Shown piece by piece: positions 1 to 15,070 of a DNA stretch of 64,000 nucleotides. Source of the DNA: Ettlia oleoabundans (Eukaryota > Chlorophyta > Chlorophyceae > Chlamydomonadales); NCBI GenBank assembly GCA_019693395.1, contig JAAMXP010001835.1, positions 1-64,000 on the forward strand, written 5' to 3'. The stretch's first letter is position 1; each line of letters begins with the position of its first letter. A program made the translations under genes and the position numbers. A model generated the notes under the pieces. It worked only from the letters and a program-made list of their open reading frames with translations, was not told where the DNA came from and searched no databases.

Positions 1-3000
1 CACCCACCCAACCCAACGAACAATTACACTTTCAACCCATCATAATCTACCATCACACAGCAGCTGCTGCGGCCAGAGGACAAAATGGTGTGGCTCAAAG
101 AGCGTAACCTCACCTTAAAGAAGCTGCATTCACCCTCTACTTCGCGGAAGAAAGCGCTGCAAAAACAGAGCGGCAGGTGGGGCATGCATCACACATGATG
201 ATTTCAAATGTGCATGTGCAGAGCAGGGTAGAACTTCAACTCCCGAACCAGCATATATGGCATGCATGCAGAGCTGAGTCAAAGCACGCACATCAATCTT
301 TCTTCATAAATGCTGTCCTTCACATGAAGCACCTCCGACACGACGGCAACGTCCGCACCAAGATCGCGCCAGTCACTATCATCAATCAGCAGATGCTCTG
401 CATGTGTCATTGCACCGGCAATGTGTACGCATGCGTGTGGGTGTCCTGGCCGCAAATGGGATGTGTGTGACGACTGAAACAATGTGTGCGCGAGACCAAA
501 ACTGCCAGGACAACCAGGAATTGTGGCAACTGCGCAGAGCACTGGGGTTTCCTGACACACACCAAGTATCGCACGAAGCCACAAATGCGCATATTTCTGA
601 TTGTCGTATATGAGGAACGCAAGTAACCGGAAGACAAGCTTTCCATAAAGGCACCCTGCGAATAGACGTTGCAGCGGCGTGACTCTTATGTAAGAGGGGT
701 CCAAGAGCAATTATGAGGAACAGCGCTGTTACCGACGCAGGACGCAGGACATAGGCTGAGCATCTACAGCTACCCCGTGCTTGCAGCTCAAGGCACACAA
801 TATATACCGGGCATGAGCAGCTGGCGTAGGAAGGTAACATCCCCATAAAGCCACTCTAACACGGCTGTAGGCATAGGAGAGGGCTCGCATCCCTCCAGGC
901 TGCAACATTGCAGGGACAAGGGTGTGGGTGTGATGCTCTTGTTTGCGCATGCAGCTCCTGTAAGGAGATTATAATGCTCCGTGTTCCGCCCACAGCACCT
1001 ACCAATGAGGGTTGCGGTGGGCGCGCATGGAGCCCTGTGATGCATCAGGCTGCAACTGCCTGGATGGCTTGCGCCGACTGCGCTCCTGTTGGCTGTTGGA
1101 GTCATTTGGCACGTGGAACCTGCAAAAGACAGCAACACAATCATGGAAGCAGCCAAAGGCATAGGTTTCATGTAGATAGCGCAGCGAGGCGGCCTGAAAG
1201 ATGGTTCGCCGATCTAAGGTCTCGCGACCAGCTTGCCTTCGCAGCAGCGAGCCCAGAAGGCATAATGCGGCATTGCCAGACTCGTGCGCAGCATGCTCAT
1301 AGGGCTCCAACAGAGACCAGCGCTCCGTCACCTGCACACAGTGATGCCTAATGTACATGGTGATGTTCATAGCGGGGTCCCCCCGCCAAAACAAAACAAA
1401 CACGCACGCACAAACACGGAACAACAACTACTGCTAGGAAGGACTAGTGATAATGCTGGTCAGCGCTCAAATGTTGAGCCTGTGCTACCGACATGGCCCC
1501 TCTTAGCATTGCCAATTTTCAGACGGCGAGCGTCGTCACACGGCATACCGTCGCACATCAGCAGCAGGTGGCTTTCCAATTGTCTGCTGCTGCGCGAAAT
1601 GCCACAAGAACAAGCAATTGTAACACACCCTACCTTTCTGACCAAACCAAGCAATGGCATAAGATGCGCATCTAACAAAGCGCGTCGCCATAAGCAACGT
1701 GGGTGTGCCAAGAGCTGCAACACCTCCAGCAGCTGCATACAACATGGCAAGAATGGGTCAGTCACCAGCGTGAACTTCAGTGGGTGAGATGATGCGCGGA
1801 GAATGACTCGCTGCAACTTGCCTGGTCGTCATGCCAAGTGGTTTGCAGTTGCAGCAGAACCGGAATGGTGCTACCACACAGATGATCCAGGTACGAGCGC
1901 AGCGCATGCACGGCCTCCTCAGTCTGCATAAAACAGCCATGAATCACTGTTTCGTGAGCATGATTATGAAAATATATGCATGTGCAATAGCGCCATTGGC
2001 ACTTCCTGACAGGTAATACTAACCAATACGTGCACCCCGCCGCCGTGCCTCCCCAACGTAGACACACACGCTAAGGAAATGAACACTTGCTCACCCACTC
2101 ACCACACATTGACACAGGTAAAATGGAATACAGTGCTTACATCCATCCATTTCAACTTACCCTACGTTCCTGACATGCAAGGCAGTCGGCGGCAAGGCAG
2201 ACGACATCGCGCACAAAGTTGCGAACGTTGATTGCTGGGTGATGAGTCAGTAGCGCATCCGCAGCACTTGAGCATGTTCCGGACGCTGAAGGCAAGGAAT
2301 TTAGAGGAATGACTTAACAGAGCAACCCTTTAAGCTGGCCCAGGACCATGTCATATCAACATAAGGTTGCAAGGCAAACGTGGGCTGATTATGGCTCCAA
2401 GGCACGCACCCATGTGCAGCAGCATTGCCGCCGCGATGGTAGGGGAAATTTTTGCCGACTCATAAAGCGTCCTGCTCATGCTTGTAGCTGACTTGCGACC
2501 ACCGCCACCCAATACCTCGCGACGAAGCTCTACAACCCCTCGCAGAGCAACCTGGAAGGGTAAACAGCTAGCTTATTCAAGAACCTGGGTGCAGAGCCAG
2601 CAAGGCTGCGACCAGGCAGGCAGAAGACGTGCCTGTTGACACCGCACTTGCGAGCAGTTGCAGAAAAGGCAGCACAGGGCTGTGTAGGACAGACCTGAAA
2701 GCACCAGTCAAGGCACAATATTGCAACGTCCGCCATCACAGCTTGCAAGTCGCCGCTGCAAATCATAAACAAATGCAGTGGTTATGTTACCACTTCCGTA
2801 GTTCCAACGATTTGTGCAGCACGAATTTAAGCTTCCTGGTCGCAGCCCCTTGACACACCCGCGCCTGCTAGTCAGCGCCTGCAGGTCGCATGTTCCAACG
2901 CCGCCATTGCCGCTGCCGCTTGCGCTGGTATCCATGCCGCCCGGGCTGCTTGTAGGCTCTCGTTTGGCTGCTTTGCGTGCCGTGCCAGTATTCAGTGCTT

Positions 3001-6000
3001 GTTGGAGCAGCTGAATGAGTCGCCAGTAAAACTGACAGAATTCAATCTGCATTCACAGTCAGCATACAGTAATGCTTTAAGGCTGGGGCAGAGTTCAGGC
3101 AAAGTACAGGAAAGCAATCTTGTGGTGTCCTTGTAGTTTGTGGCTAAAGGCCAACCTACAATGATATGAGGGACTCACCGATAGGAGCTGCATGGCGCCC
3201 AGCTGCCGCAGATTGCTGAATAGCAGAGTTTCGTACAAGCCTTGTGGCATGCTAAATGGTGTTGTCACATGTTCTTCTGGCTGTGAAAATGGTGCGGCTG
3301 CTGCGACTGGCTGTGCAAATGCGGTCAATGCTGCGTCTGGCTGTGAAACCGGTGCCTCCGCTGAGTGGCATGGCTCACGCGACACTGCCATGGGCTGCAC
3401 ATCATCCTGGGCCGGCGGCAAGGGCGACTGTTCCTCTGCTCTCGCTGACTGCAACCGCGTTGCCTGGGGGCATTGCCTGCCGGCTACTTCTTGCTCCATG
3501 CGGCATGGGTTGTCCTGGGCTGCTGCGCCGGCAGGGTGGGCCGACCTTCTATTGTCGCTCCCAGAAGGCTCTTGAGAACGCTCGTAGAACAGCATGTAGG
3601 CAGAGTTGGGTCGATCACATTCCTGAGTAAAAGGCAACAAGATTTCTCAAACGATTACAAGAGCTGCAGGCACGGCAGGACAGGTTGCAGTAAGCAGGCA
3701 AGTGCATGCGCAATCAGCCTACCTGGGTGAAGCCCTCCGGCACAAACCGTCCTCCAAAGCAATCCTGGTCAAGTCTGGCGGGGTCCCATGGTTCAACGCT
3801 GGTGTCGTCAAAGCAGTACCACCCACCTCCAGTGGTACGATCCTGCATCAGTACATACCAGCTTGCAGATTACCTCTTCAGCTGGACTATGCCGTAATAT
3901 GACAAATGACATACCCCAACACACAACGTGCTCTAAATAAATCTATAGACAAAATCTGTAGTTCGTGAGCGTAGGCATGGATACGATCTCATGCTTACGA
4001 AGTAGTTGCCATGGAAGAGCTCTGCAAGTGGAGTAGATGCCTTCTCTACAAAAGTCCCCACTCGCCTTGATATAGCTGAAGTAGTGGCCAGCAAAAGCAC
4101 TGCCGCTGTGCACCACAACACCGCGTAACTCATAGTCATAACGGCTGGACTCTTTTGTCCTGGAAGCCTCCTGCAGGCAACTCCAGACACAGGTCTTGAA
4201 AAATTTGGTGGCAGAAACATGCGAGCAAGCGTGCAAGGCGGCATGGCCGAGCAGGCAAAAAGGTGTTAACAAATCGAAATGCTGCCCCTTACACTGCCAT
4301 CTGTCGCTTCAGCCCCCTCCACTGTATACGGCCACATATCCAGCTTCAGCGGGAACTGGAAACGATCCTTGACCTGTACCCAGAGGTGTGCACGTCGTGT
4401 GGTGTGTGGCATGAGGTGTAAAATGTGCTTGATAGCGCAGGCGTCGCAAACTGCAAGGTTTCAAAACTGTTCCACAATACCTTCCAGCGTTGGTATGTTT
4501 CGTAGTCCCACTCAAACCGTTTCAGGTGTAAGACCAAGGTGTGCGGCAGCTCTTTGATCAGCGTGCGCTTTTCAGCGTTGACCTGGACACAAGCAAACTA
4601 TAACACTGAGGCATACTGTACCGACACAAAAACTGTTCCCTGATCCAGCTTGCTGAAAGGCAGTCTCACCTTCTTGCCAAGCTCATCACACATGTACTGA
4701 TTCTGGCCATCCATCAGCTCCTTGGAAACATAGGAGTCGAGGCTTTCCATCAGTGTTCGCTTGCCTCGTACGTCCAAACTTATCTGGTAGAACTCCTCTT
4801 CCTATTTAAAAAGGAAGAAATTGCACATGGGTTAAGTGCCCACAACATCTGTGTAAAGTGCTATGCAGCTCGGCTGCACAGCACTATTAAAGAGGCCTTA
4901 GAAATCGTACCCTCTCACTGCGGTACTGCGGCGCCTCTATAACTGTAATCAGCTGTGCAAAGGTGCCCCCGAGCGCAGCATGAATGGCACGTGGCCGTTC
5001 CTGCCCACGTAAATGCTCATCAACGCTGTCTTGCAGCCGCGTGAAAAACTCATATGCATCCTGATGCTCCCTGCACGGGTGGATGGGCAGCATGCGCCCT
5101 TTTGCCGAGTTGGCTGGGAGGTTGAACCTCCCTGCTTTACTGTCAAAGCATGAGCCCATTGAAGACAAGTTACTCACTGCAACCTCGATTCCTCTGCGCT
5201 GTCCGACAGCTCTTGCCTGATGTTCACTGGCTGACCATCATAGTCTTTGAATGTGCTCCAAAAGCCCCGGGGCTCAAACCACGGCTCAACTCCGAGCGCC
5301 AAGTGTGCAAACATGACCTGGTAACACCGCAACAGGGTGCATATGTTGAATGCATTACGAAGAACCGCGGCAGAATAAGCTTGAAACCCATCAAAAACAG
5401 CATGTGGCAAGATATAATCCCCGCAGCTGTTCAATTGATTCACAGCGTGTCTTCTGAAAGCATGAATCACCACAACGACCAAACAATGCTTTTACTCTGT
5501 CACACCAACCTGCAGTTGGTGAAAGATGCTGTCCTCCTGCTCTTGAGCCGGCACAGGTGGTGCGCTCAGGATAAGTTCCCTATAGCAACATAAAAGGTTT
5601 ATCTTGGTATTTTGTACTTGCGAACCATAGGAACAGCTGAAAGTTCGAGGTTCACCAGCCAGCACATAGCAGTCCATGACCAGCTTGCAATGGAGGATGT
5701 CGGCGCACACACTTACCTGATCCGAGGGATCATGTACAGCTGCTGGAAGATGCTGCTCATGTAACAAGTTGCCCCACCATTCTGTAATCCGGCAAATGCC
5801 CTGCAGTCATGGGGCGCACATGACCAACCAGTCCGCAAACTGCGGATGTACTCTGCTCATTTGGCAATATGACTGGACCAGGCATCCCGTACTCACCCTG
5901 GTGCACGCAGCGTTTGGAGGGGGATGTTGCTAAAACGTTGCACAAACACTGCCCTTCCAGCTGCATGGACGTTTTGCAACAGTTGCTCCCGTATTTGCTG

Positions 6001-9000
6001 CCAGCAGCCGCTGTCATGCAGCATAAGGTCGTGCAGCAGGTCAAATGCCGCCTCCCTGCTGCCGCCGCTGCTGTTATCGGCATGTTGCGCAAGGATGGCA
6101 GCAATACAGCGCTCTGCTGATGCATATGCTGCTGTGAGGGCTGCCTGTGTCGGCTGTGTCACTTGTTGCTGCTGCTGCTGCAAACCCCCGGCAGAAGCAG
6201 TGACGTCGGCTGGGCCAGGTCCCACAACCACATCAGGCGTGGCCATCGCACTTAAGGTGGCTGCCTCTAGCTGCTGTAACGCAGTTAGAGCTGGGAAACA
6301 AACATGGATGAGCTCTCCAGCAAGGTTTTCGCTCTGTAATTCAAAGGGTCATGGAGCAGCAGCTAAGTGCTTGATACGATGTAATGGATATGGCACCAAG
6401 TAAAAATAAATGATACAACCTGCGTCACATAATAGCATCACCGCAGAAACAAACTATGTACTCACCAGCCCCAGTTCTTGGCAGTCCAGACGCCTAACCA
6501 GTGCACTGACCACATTGGCAATGCCATCAATCGGCTTCAGATCCTGGATTGCTCTAGAAAGTTGTTGAAGCAACGTCTGTAATAGTTGCCGAGCCGCAGG
6601 GAACTGCACACAAGCACGCACAAGGCACACAGGCATAGGGAGCACATCATCTTAGGATGCAAGTTAAACACATGTATGGCGACGTCTCCTCAGGCATTTC
6701 CCAAATAATTACAGCACTTCACGCTGCACTCGACAAATGCAGTTGTATCCCACCACACTTGCTGCCGTTGCAAAGGCTGGCAAGGCCTGGCAGGTGCACC
6801 TCCGATTCCTCCAGTGACGAAATGAACTGGATCCAGAGAGTCATCTGCTCTGCGCTACCAATACCCTCTTTCAGCAGCAGTGGTTGCACGATCCTCTCTA
6901 ATGCCCAGCGATGAACAGTTGATGCTGCAGCCGCAAACTTGGGCACCCACTCCGCTGCCAGCTGACGCAAGCTGCTGGTGGGATGCAGCAACAAACATTG
7001 CACCATGGCCTCAGTGGCCGCCGACTCCTCCACGATGAATGTGTGCACAGCAGCGCTGCTGTCGTGTGCCAGGCGCTGCAAGAGTGGTAGGGCCTGACAG
7101 CAGAGCTCGTAGACCAAGCCACTATCCACAACAGCAGATATGGGTTTCGCTGCTGGTGCTGCCCGCGGCGACTGGGGTGGCGTGGCAGGGTGGCAACCCA
7201 GCATGCAACAAAGCATGCACACCACGTAGCGTGCAGCAGCTGAGGCCAACGCTGCAAGCGCTGCCATAGCTGAATCAAGCTCTTCCTTGGTTGCAAAGGG
7301 TGCTGCAGCCTCCCTTGATCCGCGTGAACCTGCTTCCGCCGTGCTCAGCCTGTCTAGCTTTTCAGTGGTGGTATCAGCTGCATCTGCTGCCATGCTCGCA
7401 GATGGGCAGGGATTCAGCGCTGCTGTGGCCTGTGCTACTTCGATGGCAGGCACAGCTTCATCCCCGCTCACCAGAGGGGCGCTATCAACCTGCATCGGCT
7501 CGGTGGTGCACGATGTTGCCCCGGCGCCCGGTGCTGGTTCAGCTGCTGTTGATGATCGAGGCTCCTCTGCTGCTACCGATGATGCTGCCACCAGCTGTTG
7601 GTCATGCAGGGCTGCATGGGTATGCTGTAGCAGCAGCAGCATGGCGCTCTGTATTGCCGCTGCAACAGCCGGATCCACCGACGGGGACTTTGCGTCAGTG
7701 ATGGACATTGCGGCAACTGCCTGGCGGGTCGAGAGCTCCAGGAGCGCCCCGAGCATGCCAGACAGCAGCAGACGCCTCTGCAGTGCTTCCTGCTCAGCTG
7801 CAGCTGCATTTTCCATGCTGGCTTTGCTGGCTGCATCAGTTGGGAATAGAAGCACACTGATGCATTGAAGGGCGTACAGCAGCACCGCTGGTTTGGATGG
7901 CCCACCGTCAACCCCATCGTGCATGAGTAGGCGGCGGAGCTGTGAACCGCCGTCGGGAGCTAGCAGCAACTGACGCAGCTGCCCAAGAGCTGCTGGGTAT
8001 GTGGGTAGCACATTCAGTAGTTGCAAAGCTGCCAGTGCCACCCTGTTGCCGCTGACTCTATTGGTACCAGCTGAGCTGGGCCCTCCAATCGACGAAGGAG
8101 ATTGGGCAATGGATAGAGCAATCGTATAAACATCTGACTGCAACATGCACAAGGGCAAACCGGCGCACAGCCTAGTTAGTCGATTTTGCAGTATCAGACA
8201 AGACAGGGATTGAAATACCTCGTTCAGCTCACCAGCCTGTAACCTCCCTGCACTGATCAAACATTATTTTAGCATAACGGTGGTTTTGGTCAATTTAGGT
8301 CGAAAACGCTGTTGCTTGCCTGGTGCATGAAGGCATCGATGGCAGCCATCGCATCGTGCTCCTCCGCAATGTTGCGACCGCTGTAGCGGTTGGGCTTCAT
8401 GTTGACTGAGGCCATGATGAGCTGCTGTCCTGCACGACTGTCAGCCAACGTCTGGCTATCGCTCTCAAACTCGCGACCCTGCAGGACAGCATTGAACTTA
8501 CAGATACACTTACGTGTGACAAGCCTAATAGGCCTTGTATGGATGCTCTGCCTTGTCCCTCACGGTTCACCTGCTGTGTTTTTTTCCATTTCTGCCATCC
8601 ATAACACATGCATCACTCACCCCACCCAGTAGCCGCACAAACTGCGGTGCTTTCCCAAGCCACTCCGCTATGATTCGCCGCAGCTGCCCCACAGGCAAGT
8701 TTGCAGGGAGGCTGAGCTCTTGTTTGTGAGGCTTGTGTCCCTGAACAAACATGGATGTGGTAGATCAGCAGCATCAGACCCTGTGCAGTAAGTTGTGACA
8801 AGAAGAGTTTACGACAACTCATGCGAGGTGAAAGTCCGGCAGCATTAAAACGCAGACTACGAGAACGTGCCTGTTGTGCAGGGAGCTGCACGGTGATGGG
8901 CAGTGGCGTCCCACGCCATGCGGAGCGGTGGCACGGGGGGTTGAGCAACCGCTTGCCCTGCATTGAAAACAAGGGCAACAACATGATACAGTGAACGTGC

Positions 9001-12000
9001 GAAAAAAGAACACTAGCAGTGGGCGAGCGCAACACTAGCGGGCAGCAGCCGACCTGACACTCTTCAATCAGCATTGCCAGGTACTGGAGGATGCGCCTGC
9101 AGTGCTCCCGGGCTACACGGGCACCTTCATGTTCCAGCCTATTTGAAGGCGCTGCTGCCAGCGATGCAGGGGGGTCAAACCACTGCAGAGACTGCACAGG
9201 AGGAGCCTGAGAAGCTGGGGAGCCCCCCTGCCTGGCAGCAGAGCCACTGCCATCACCATCCATGGCCTCCGCCGCTAGGGGGATAAGCAGCGCCTCTGCC
9301 CGCAGCTGCTGTAAACGGTGAGCCACTTCTGCAGCTAGCAGCTGCCGCCACCTGCCGGGCTCATTGGCCAGCAAGCGGCGCATATGCAAGCTAACAGTAA
9401 CCGCAAGGAGATGCGAGGAAGCTTGGGCAAGGGCTGGTTGGGTAGACTCCAACGTCAAGCGCCACAACAACTCACGCACTGCCCCCTCCGTCTCCTGCAC
9501 AGATGAGTATGGAAAGGTGGAAATTGATTAGTGGCCAGCATGATATTCAAAATATCCAGGCACAAGATCGCCCTACAAAACTTGAGATTCACCTCGGTGA
9601 CAGTGGCATATTGCGGGCTTACATCACCCTCCACAAGGTCTTGCGCCCAGCTGCAGGCAATGTTGGTGGTGGATAGCAAGGATGACGATCTAGGCTAGAA
9701 ATGCCAACTCAGCTAAATCACTCCAATTGGAAGACTGAGTACGACACAGCATGGTCGTCAAGCTCATGCAAGCACCATGGGAATGCGCAGATGCACGGTG
9801 TGCTTGCGGGTGGTGCTGGCAACACTCACTCTGCCAGCGCAATCATGTACGCGAGGAAACATCGCCAGGCATGCAAGGTGAAACATGACGCAGGCTGTGT
9901 GCACAAGGAGTTCAAAAAAAACTCGCCTGCATGGTAAATAAAATGTTTGTGGGTATCACAGCTGAGGCGCTTGCCTTGACAGGGTCAACACATTAGATAA
10001 GCAGCCACCACAACCCCAGCTGTATTACGCCCAGCAGCATCGAAACTCGTGTTTGACAGATTGGAAGATATCTTACATGCCACTTGTTCAGTGATCTCCT
10101 TTCTATGATTTTGGTTGGCTATCATGAGAATCAGTAACTGCCATGCTTGACCTGCAAAATCGCACCGAGAGCATGACATGTGCGCTTGGAGCGTTGGGCC
10201 GACCTTGGCGACGTACCTTCAAGGATTGCAGGAGGGGTACAGGTCTTGCACACAGACAACAACAAACTGCAACCAACATGCCTCTGCAACAAACACCCCC
10301 CGCGACAAAGCTGGATCGGCCGACCTGCATCATACGCAGTGACAGCCTCTTCTGTGGCCCAATGAAGTATTTGCAAAAGCTGGTCCTGCAAAATACGAAA
10401 TCGCAGCTTGACCTTAGTCACATATGCATAAAATAATGTGCAGCACGGTGTGACCACACTCATTCATGGGCATCGCATGCGTCACGCAACATACCGGTAG
10501 AAGAAAGTAGTTGCCGTGGTAGATGACTTTTTGAATGAGCCGGTGCCAGGCATCCACAGCCTCGCGGTGCGTAAATTCACCAGCAGCAGGGCCCTCTACA
10601 GTTTTTATCTCTGACCTGGCTTTCTTCTGGGTGCGCAGCCAAGCTGAGTAACTTTGCAGGCAATGCTTCAGCAACTCAGCATTGTAATTCAATTTCTGCA
10701 TTGCAAAACGCATCCTCTCCTGCACTTCCAAGCACCATACAATAGAGGTTGAAGGTCCAGCATATGCCAGCGTGAGGTCCAAGCAGCTTACATGAGTGCT
10801 CAGAGGTTGACCTAAAAGCACCCCAATCAGCTGAGTACATACCGGCTTGTGCCAAAAAGACATCAGATCGTGAAGAATCACGACTGCTGCCACTGCAGAT
10901 TCGCCTTTTAATTGTTGAATGCAAGCCTGTGCTGCAGGCAAGCTGCACTTGTCCTGCCCAAAGGCACTTTCATAGGAGCCACACAGCTCCAAAACTGCAG
11001 CAGACTCATGTCAAAGAGGCCCTTACAACATTATCAAATTGCTCTTTGCAGGTGACTGGCCGCTTGCAAGCATGGATGGGAGCATAATAGATTTGCAGGA
11101 AATGCCTTGCCTGTGTGGCAGCCTGCCAGTTCTGGCGGTGAACCAGGACGAAGCTGGATCTTCAGCATGCAATTCAATATTTCTCTCCACATGGATCCCT
11201 GCAAGATTCACATGCCACCGTCGACTTGATACGAAGATGACGCAGACTGGGTTGCACACGAGTCTCAACACAGCAATCCTTACCTTTATGTCCCGTTGCG
11301 CCATGCCCACCAGCAACTTGCAAATGGAGACTGCTTCGTTCACACCGCTTGCACTCGCACGCCCCTGCAGACACAAATTAACTCGAGAACAATCTTGTGA
11401 TTGACAACGCTCTTTATATCCTGGCCAAGATGCCACTTCCTTCATGCTATAGCTGCAGCACCAAAGTTCAGCCCACAAACTTGCCTGCAACCTTGCAAAA
11501 AGCTGTGTCAGCTGTGTAGCTTCCATGTGTGACCCTAAGCTGGCCAGTATGGTATACGCGTTGCTCTTCACAGCCTCAAAGGTTGACGCATCTGCATGCA
11601 AAGACCATCGTGCAGTTGAGGACACACTGACGGTTGTTGGGAGTCGTCCGGTGCTCTCATTACGTGCTAGTGATGAAATGGAACGATGACCGCTAGACAT
11701 CAGTAGACATACCTTCCGTCAACTGCCATAGGAAGGCTATGGCATCTTCTGAAAGGGCGCCATGCTGCAGCAGCATGCTCAGCACACGTTGCGCCTGCAA
11801 ACAACACAAACCAGAGGAAGTCAAGAACGGAGCTGGAGACAAATGCATGTTTGTGCCACGGACTTGAACGACGGATGTGGAACTGCATGGTAACAGCATG
11901 CACCTGGTGTGCATACTGTGTTTGATGCAGGTTGGACTTCAACACCAGCTGCACAATGCCATGCTGCTCCAGCCAAGTTAAGAGGGCCTGCAGCAAGATT

Positions 12001-14643
12001 GTAAGACTGCCGGGAAGTGGAACCGCATAACATCATGGCACATTGCTCTGATTGCAGCAAAGCTTGATGCAAGAGGATTTTAAATACATTACAAAATAAT
12101 GGGAGGAAGCGGATGGCAGCACCTCGGTGTTCTGCGGCTCCGACTGAAAATAGAATGCCACAAGGTCCCGTAGCTGTTTGATGGCTGCTAGCTGGCGAGT
12201 GAAAGCGGAGGCACACAGCAGCCGGAGGACGTACTCACGTTGCAATGGGCCCACCTGCGTACACCGGATGGTTGCACAGCAGTTTACTCAAATTGTGTAC
12301 TAGTTGTGGAGGTGAGGGTACCAAACTCGTACCTCTTTTTCTGCTTCCTGTGGCCCCGCGACTTCCTTTAGTATTTGACGCACCAGCAACAATAACTGCA
12401 AGCAGCCAACGTTCAAGGTATCTATCTTGTGGAATTGCACCGTTACTGAAAGAGTCACACAGGAATAGACTGCTTGAGACCAACATCGCAAACGCCTGAG
12501 TCTGCTCCTTGAGCCGCCTGCACCCCACCCTCCCACCCAGGAACAGAATAGGTAACAGGGGCCCGTACCTTGGCCACCCGTTGCTCAGGGTTGGCCGCAC
12601 TGCCTTCAACGACGGACAGATCAGGCGCGGCTGCCAAACCAGTGCTCACAAGCTGCACCACTGCTGCTGCTGGCTGCAGAAGCAAGGCACGCCGCAAGGG
12701 CAGCATACTTGCTGCAGCAGCACCAAGCGGCATCATGAAAAATACCAGGTAGTCGCCCAACCGTTCCGGCTGGCCCACCAGCTGCAGCGGCGACGCAAGG
12801 TGGAGGGTGGGAGGTAGGGTAGGGGTTGCACATTGTCCGGTACTGTATGGTGGTTATGCCGGTCGCAGCAACGAGACACGACAGCCACTGCAGCAACCAG
12901 TGACCTGCACTATACCACATGCCTTGGCTACCAACCAGCTGACCAGCCATTATGCACCTGTAGCAGCATATTCCAGCCTTGATTAGCCCCGAAGCAGTCA
13001 ATCATGGCTGCACGCCATGCAGTAGCTGCCACCCTCCGAGAGGGCGTCTGCGGGGGCTCTGCTGTGAGATCCACCTCTGAAGCAGTGCTGCCAGCTTCAG
13101 CAGCAGCTCCTGGCATATGCTGTTGTGGAAGTGGAGCTGCCCAAGAATTCAAGCCTTTTGGCACCCAGCCAACAGCGGCGGCAGGCATGTCGGCATGGAA
13201 GGCACGGTTGCGGAATAAGCGGTTGTCCTCAAAAATATCAGCCAGGGCATGTAACAGCGGAGCCAAGTCTTCTCCCACTGCAGCAAGGCAGCGCGTGTAA
13301 AGCGGCAGAGATATTGTCAGCTTTGCACCACGCCAAGCAAGCATGCACGCAAACAATATAGGCGAATAGGACACAAGAAAAGCCTCCGCCCTACGACTCA
13401 CATCTCTGTTCGATGGTGGGCTGCAGCCTGCTACCTTGCAGCACTTTGACGTGCAGCACTAAGTACTTGGCAACTAGGCGGATGAAGCTGCGGCATGGTG
13501 GATTGGGTGTGGGGTGGGGCATGAATCAAGGCCTCAAGTTTTAACATTGGCAGTTGCTGCTGCGGGAAAACCCATACAGGTGACACAGTTGATCATGCAT
13601 GCAGCACAAGGGGGTCCCCAAAAGAACCATTGCTGCGGCAGTACAGTGCGGCCAAATGCGTTTAGATTGCGCATAATCTCACTCCTGGCAGGCGCCCCGC
13701 CACTCCGCTGCGTTGTGCATGCCCACGAGCTGCAGCACAAAACATGGGTGCCCTCGACTCAGCAACCAGCAACATATTGAGAGCTGCTCAGTAAAGAGAC
13801 CAACACATCAGCAGTAGGAAGCAGGGCAACTTGCGCAGGACACAAATCCCTCGACTTCATGGCGCCACAACCCTCTACCCACCTGCACCTGGCGCTCATC
13901 ATTCAGAAGCTGGCGCATGACAGGCCCCAAAACCTCACGCATGAGCGGCTGGAAGAAGCTGTTGTACATCAGGCACACACCATTCTGCGTCTCGTCAAAA
14001 CCGTGCCTGCAGCAGGCAGCATTGGCATGGCTTTAGTAGCATCAGCAGGACAAGTGGCACAAGGGTCAAGCAACTGGAATAAAAGGGTTGATAGTATGGC
14101 ATCAATGACGCAGATGGTATATACTGGCCCCTCAAGCATTCACTCACTCTATCAAGTGATCGTACAGGTTGTTCGCAGATCTCACACATCGCGACAGGGC
14201 ATTTGCGTTGATGCCCATGGTGTCATGCTCATAGCGCATCAAGGCATGCAGGAAAGGGATGTGCCCTGCGATGACAGTGTGGTGCAGCACCACCAGTGTG
14301 CAACATGAGGGAATGACAGTGTTGGGTCACATGTTGTTGCCACCTTGCCAGGGTGGGGGTTGGGGTCGGCGCCAGTTTACTCAGTTGCATAGCTGCGTGG
14401 GCAGCAGCGGACGTTTCAAGCAGCTGTCTGCCAACCTGCAAGAAATTGCTCCTCTGATGTGCTGCTGCCACTGCTGCGATTTGTATGTTTATTGCGGGCC
14501 GCAAGGGGCTCGCGATCCATGTCGCTTAAGCCGTGCTCCTCGTCATTGCTGAGCAGGTCATTGGCGCCGCCAGATGACCCGCTCAGCGCCCCCGCCATGT
14601 GTGCACCGCTCCCCAGATCAGCGCTGTCGTCAGCGCCCTCCAT
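1..14643 (-). CDS. USP9X/FAF-type giant ubiquitin C-terminal hydrolase (3' end outside window)
   Basis: A cysteine protease of the USP family that removes ubiquitin from proteins. The chosen start is the ATG at 14643 ([10 protein letters not shown]). Exons from there to about 6000 encode a long alpha-helical, armadillo-like N-terminal region. The catalytic domain follows. The Cys box [13 protein letters not shown] has its catalytic Cys codon at 5764-5766. Next come [30 protein letters not shown] and [13 protein letters not shown]. The His box [14 protein letters not shown] has its His codon at 4084-4086. The domain closes with [14 protein letters not shown] and [12 protein letters not shown]. 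The order and spacing match human USP9X/Drosophila FAF rather than smaller USPs. C-terminal exons continue towards the left edge (for example [17 protein letters not shown] near 850, [15 protein letters not shown] near 120-165), and I find no stop. Both catalytic residues are present, so I infer an active enzyme. Joins in the helical parts are approximate. Confidence 0.85.
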
Positions 14644-15070
14644 GGCCCCCTTACAGCAAGCCCGGCTTCCAAGGGCCGGACCAAGGCCCACCCTTCTTCA
14701 AAAGGGTATACCGTAAACGATCGAAGCTCTCTCTAGGTTGAAATCGGCTGCACGCGCCTTTATTAGTGATACCCTTCCTATCCACCTTCTTATCACTCCC
14801 CGCCGGAGCAGCCAGTTGCGACGTGACGTAGAAGTGAACCCTTCAGTGTGGCTTTCAGGAGCAGTGTGGAAAACCCGGAATTAAACATTCATATCTCATG
14901 TCATGTCGTCTAATCGGATTCGCCCTCCCCCCGGTGTGCTGCAGGCAGTACATAACGGCAGGACGAACTCACAAAGCCTGTATTGACCCTCTCAAATTGA
15001 AACTGCTTGCCTTCACTGTGGGCCTTCGTGGCGGTGGATTGGTTAGTTCCCCCATCACACTGCTTCAACG
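14644..15070. promoter_or_regulatory. Divergent spacer between the USP gene and the sterol desaturase
   Basis: A 427 bp spacer between two divergently transcribed genes. It must carry both 5' UTRs and both promoters. I see no convincing TATA box and no other gene in it. Confidence 0.5.

Noticed and set aside
6719..8260. Long alanine/serine-rich minus-strand open frame considered as a separate gene
   Set aside because: It is a large helical exon of the USP gene. It lies on the same strand between other USP exons and lacks its own promoter-like gap.
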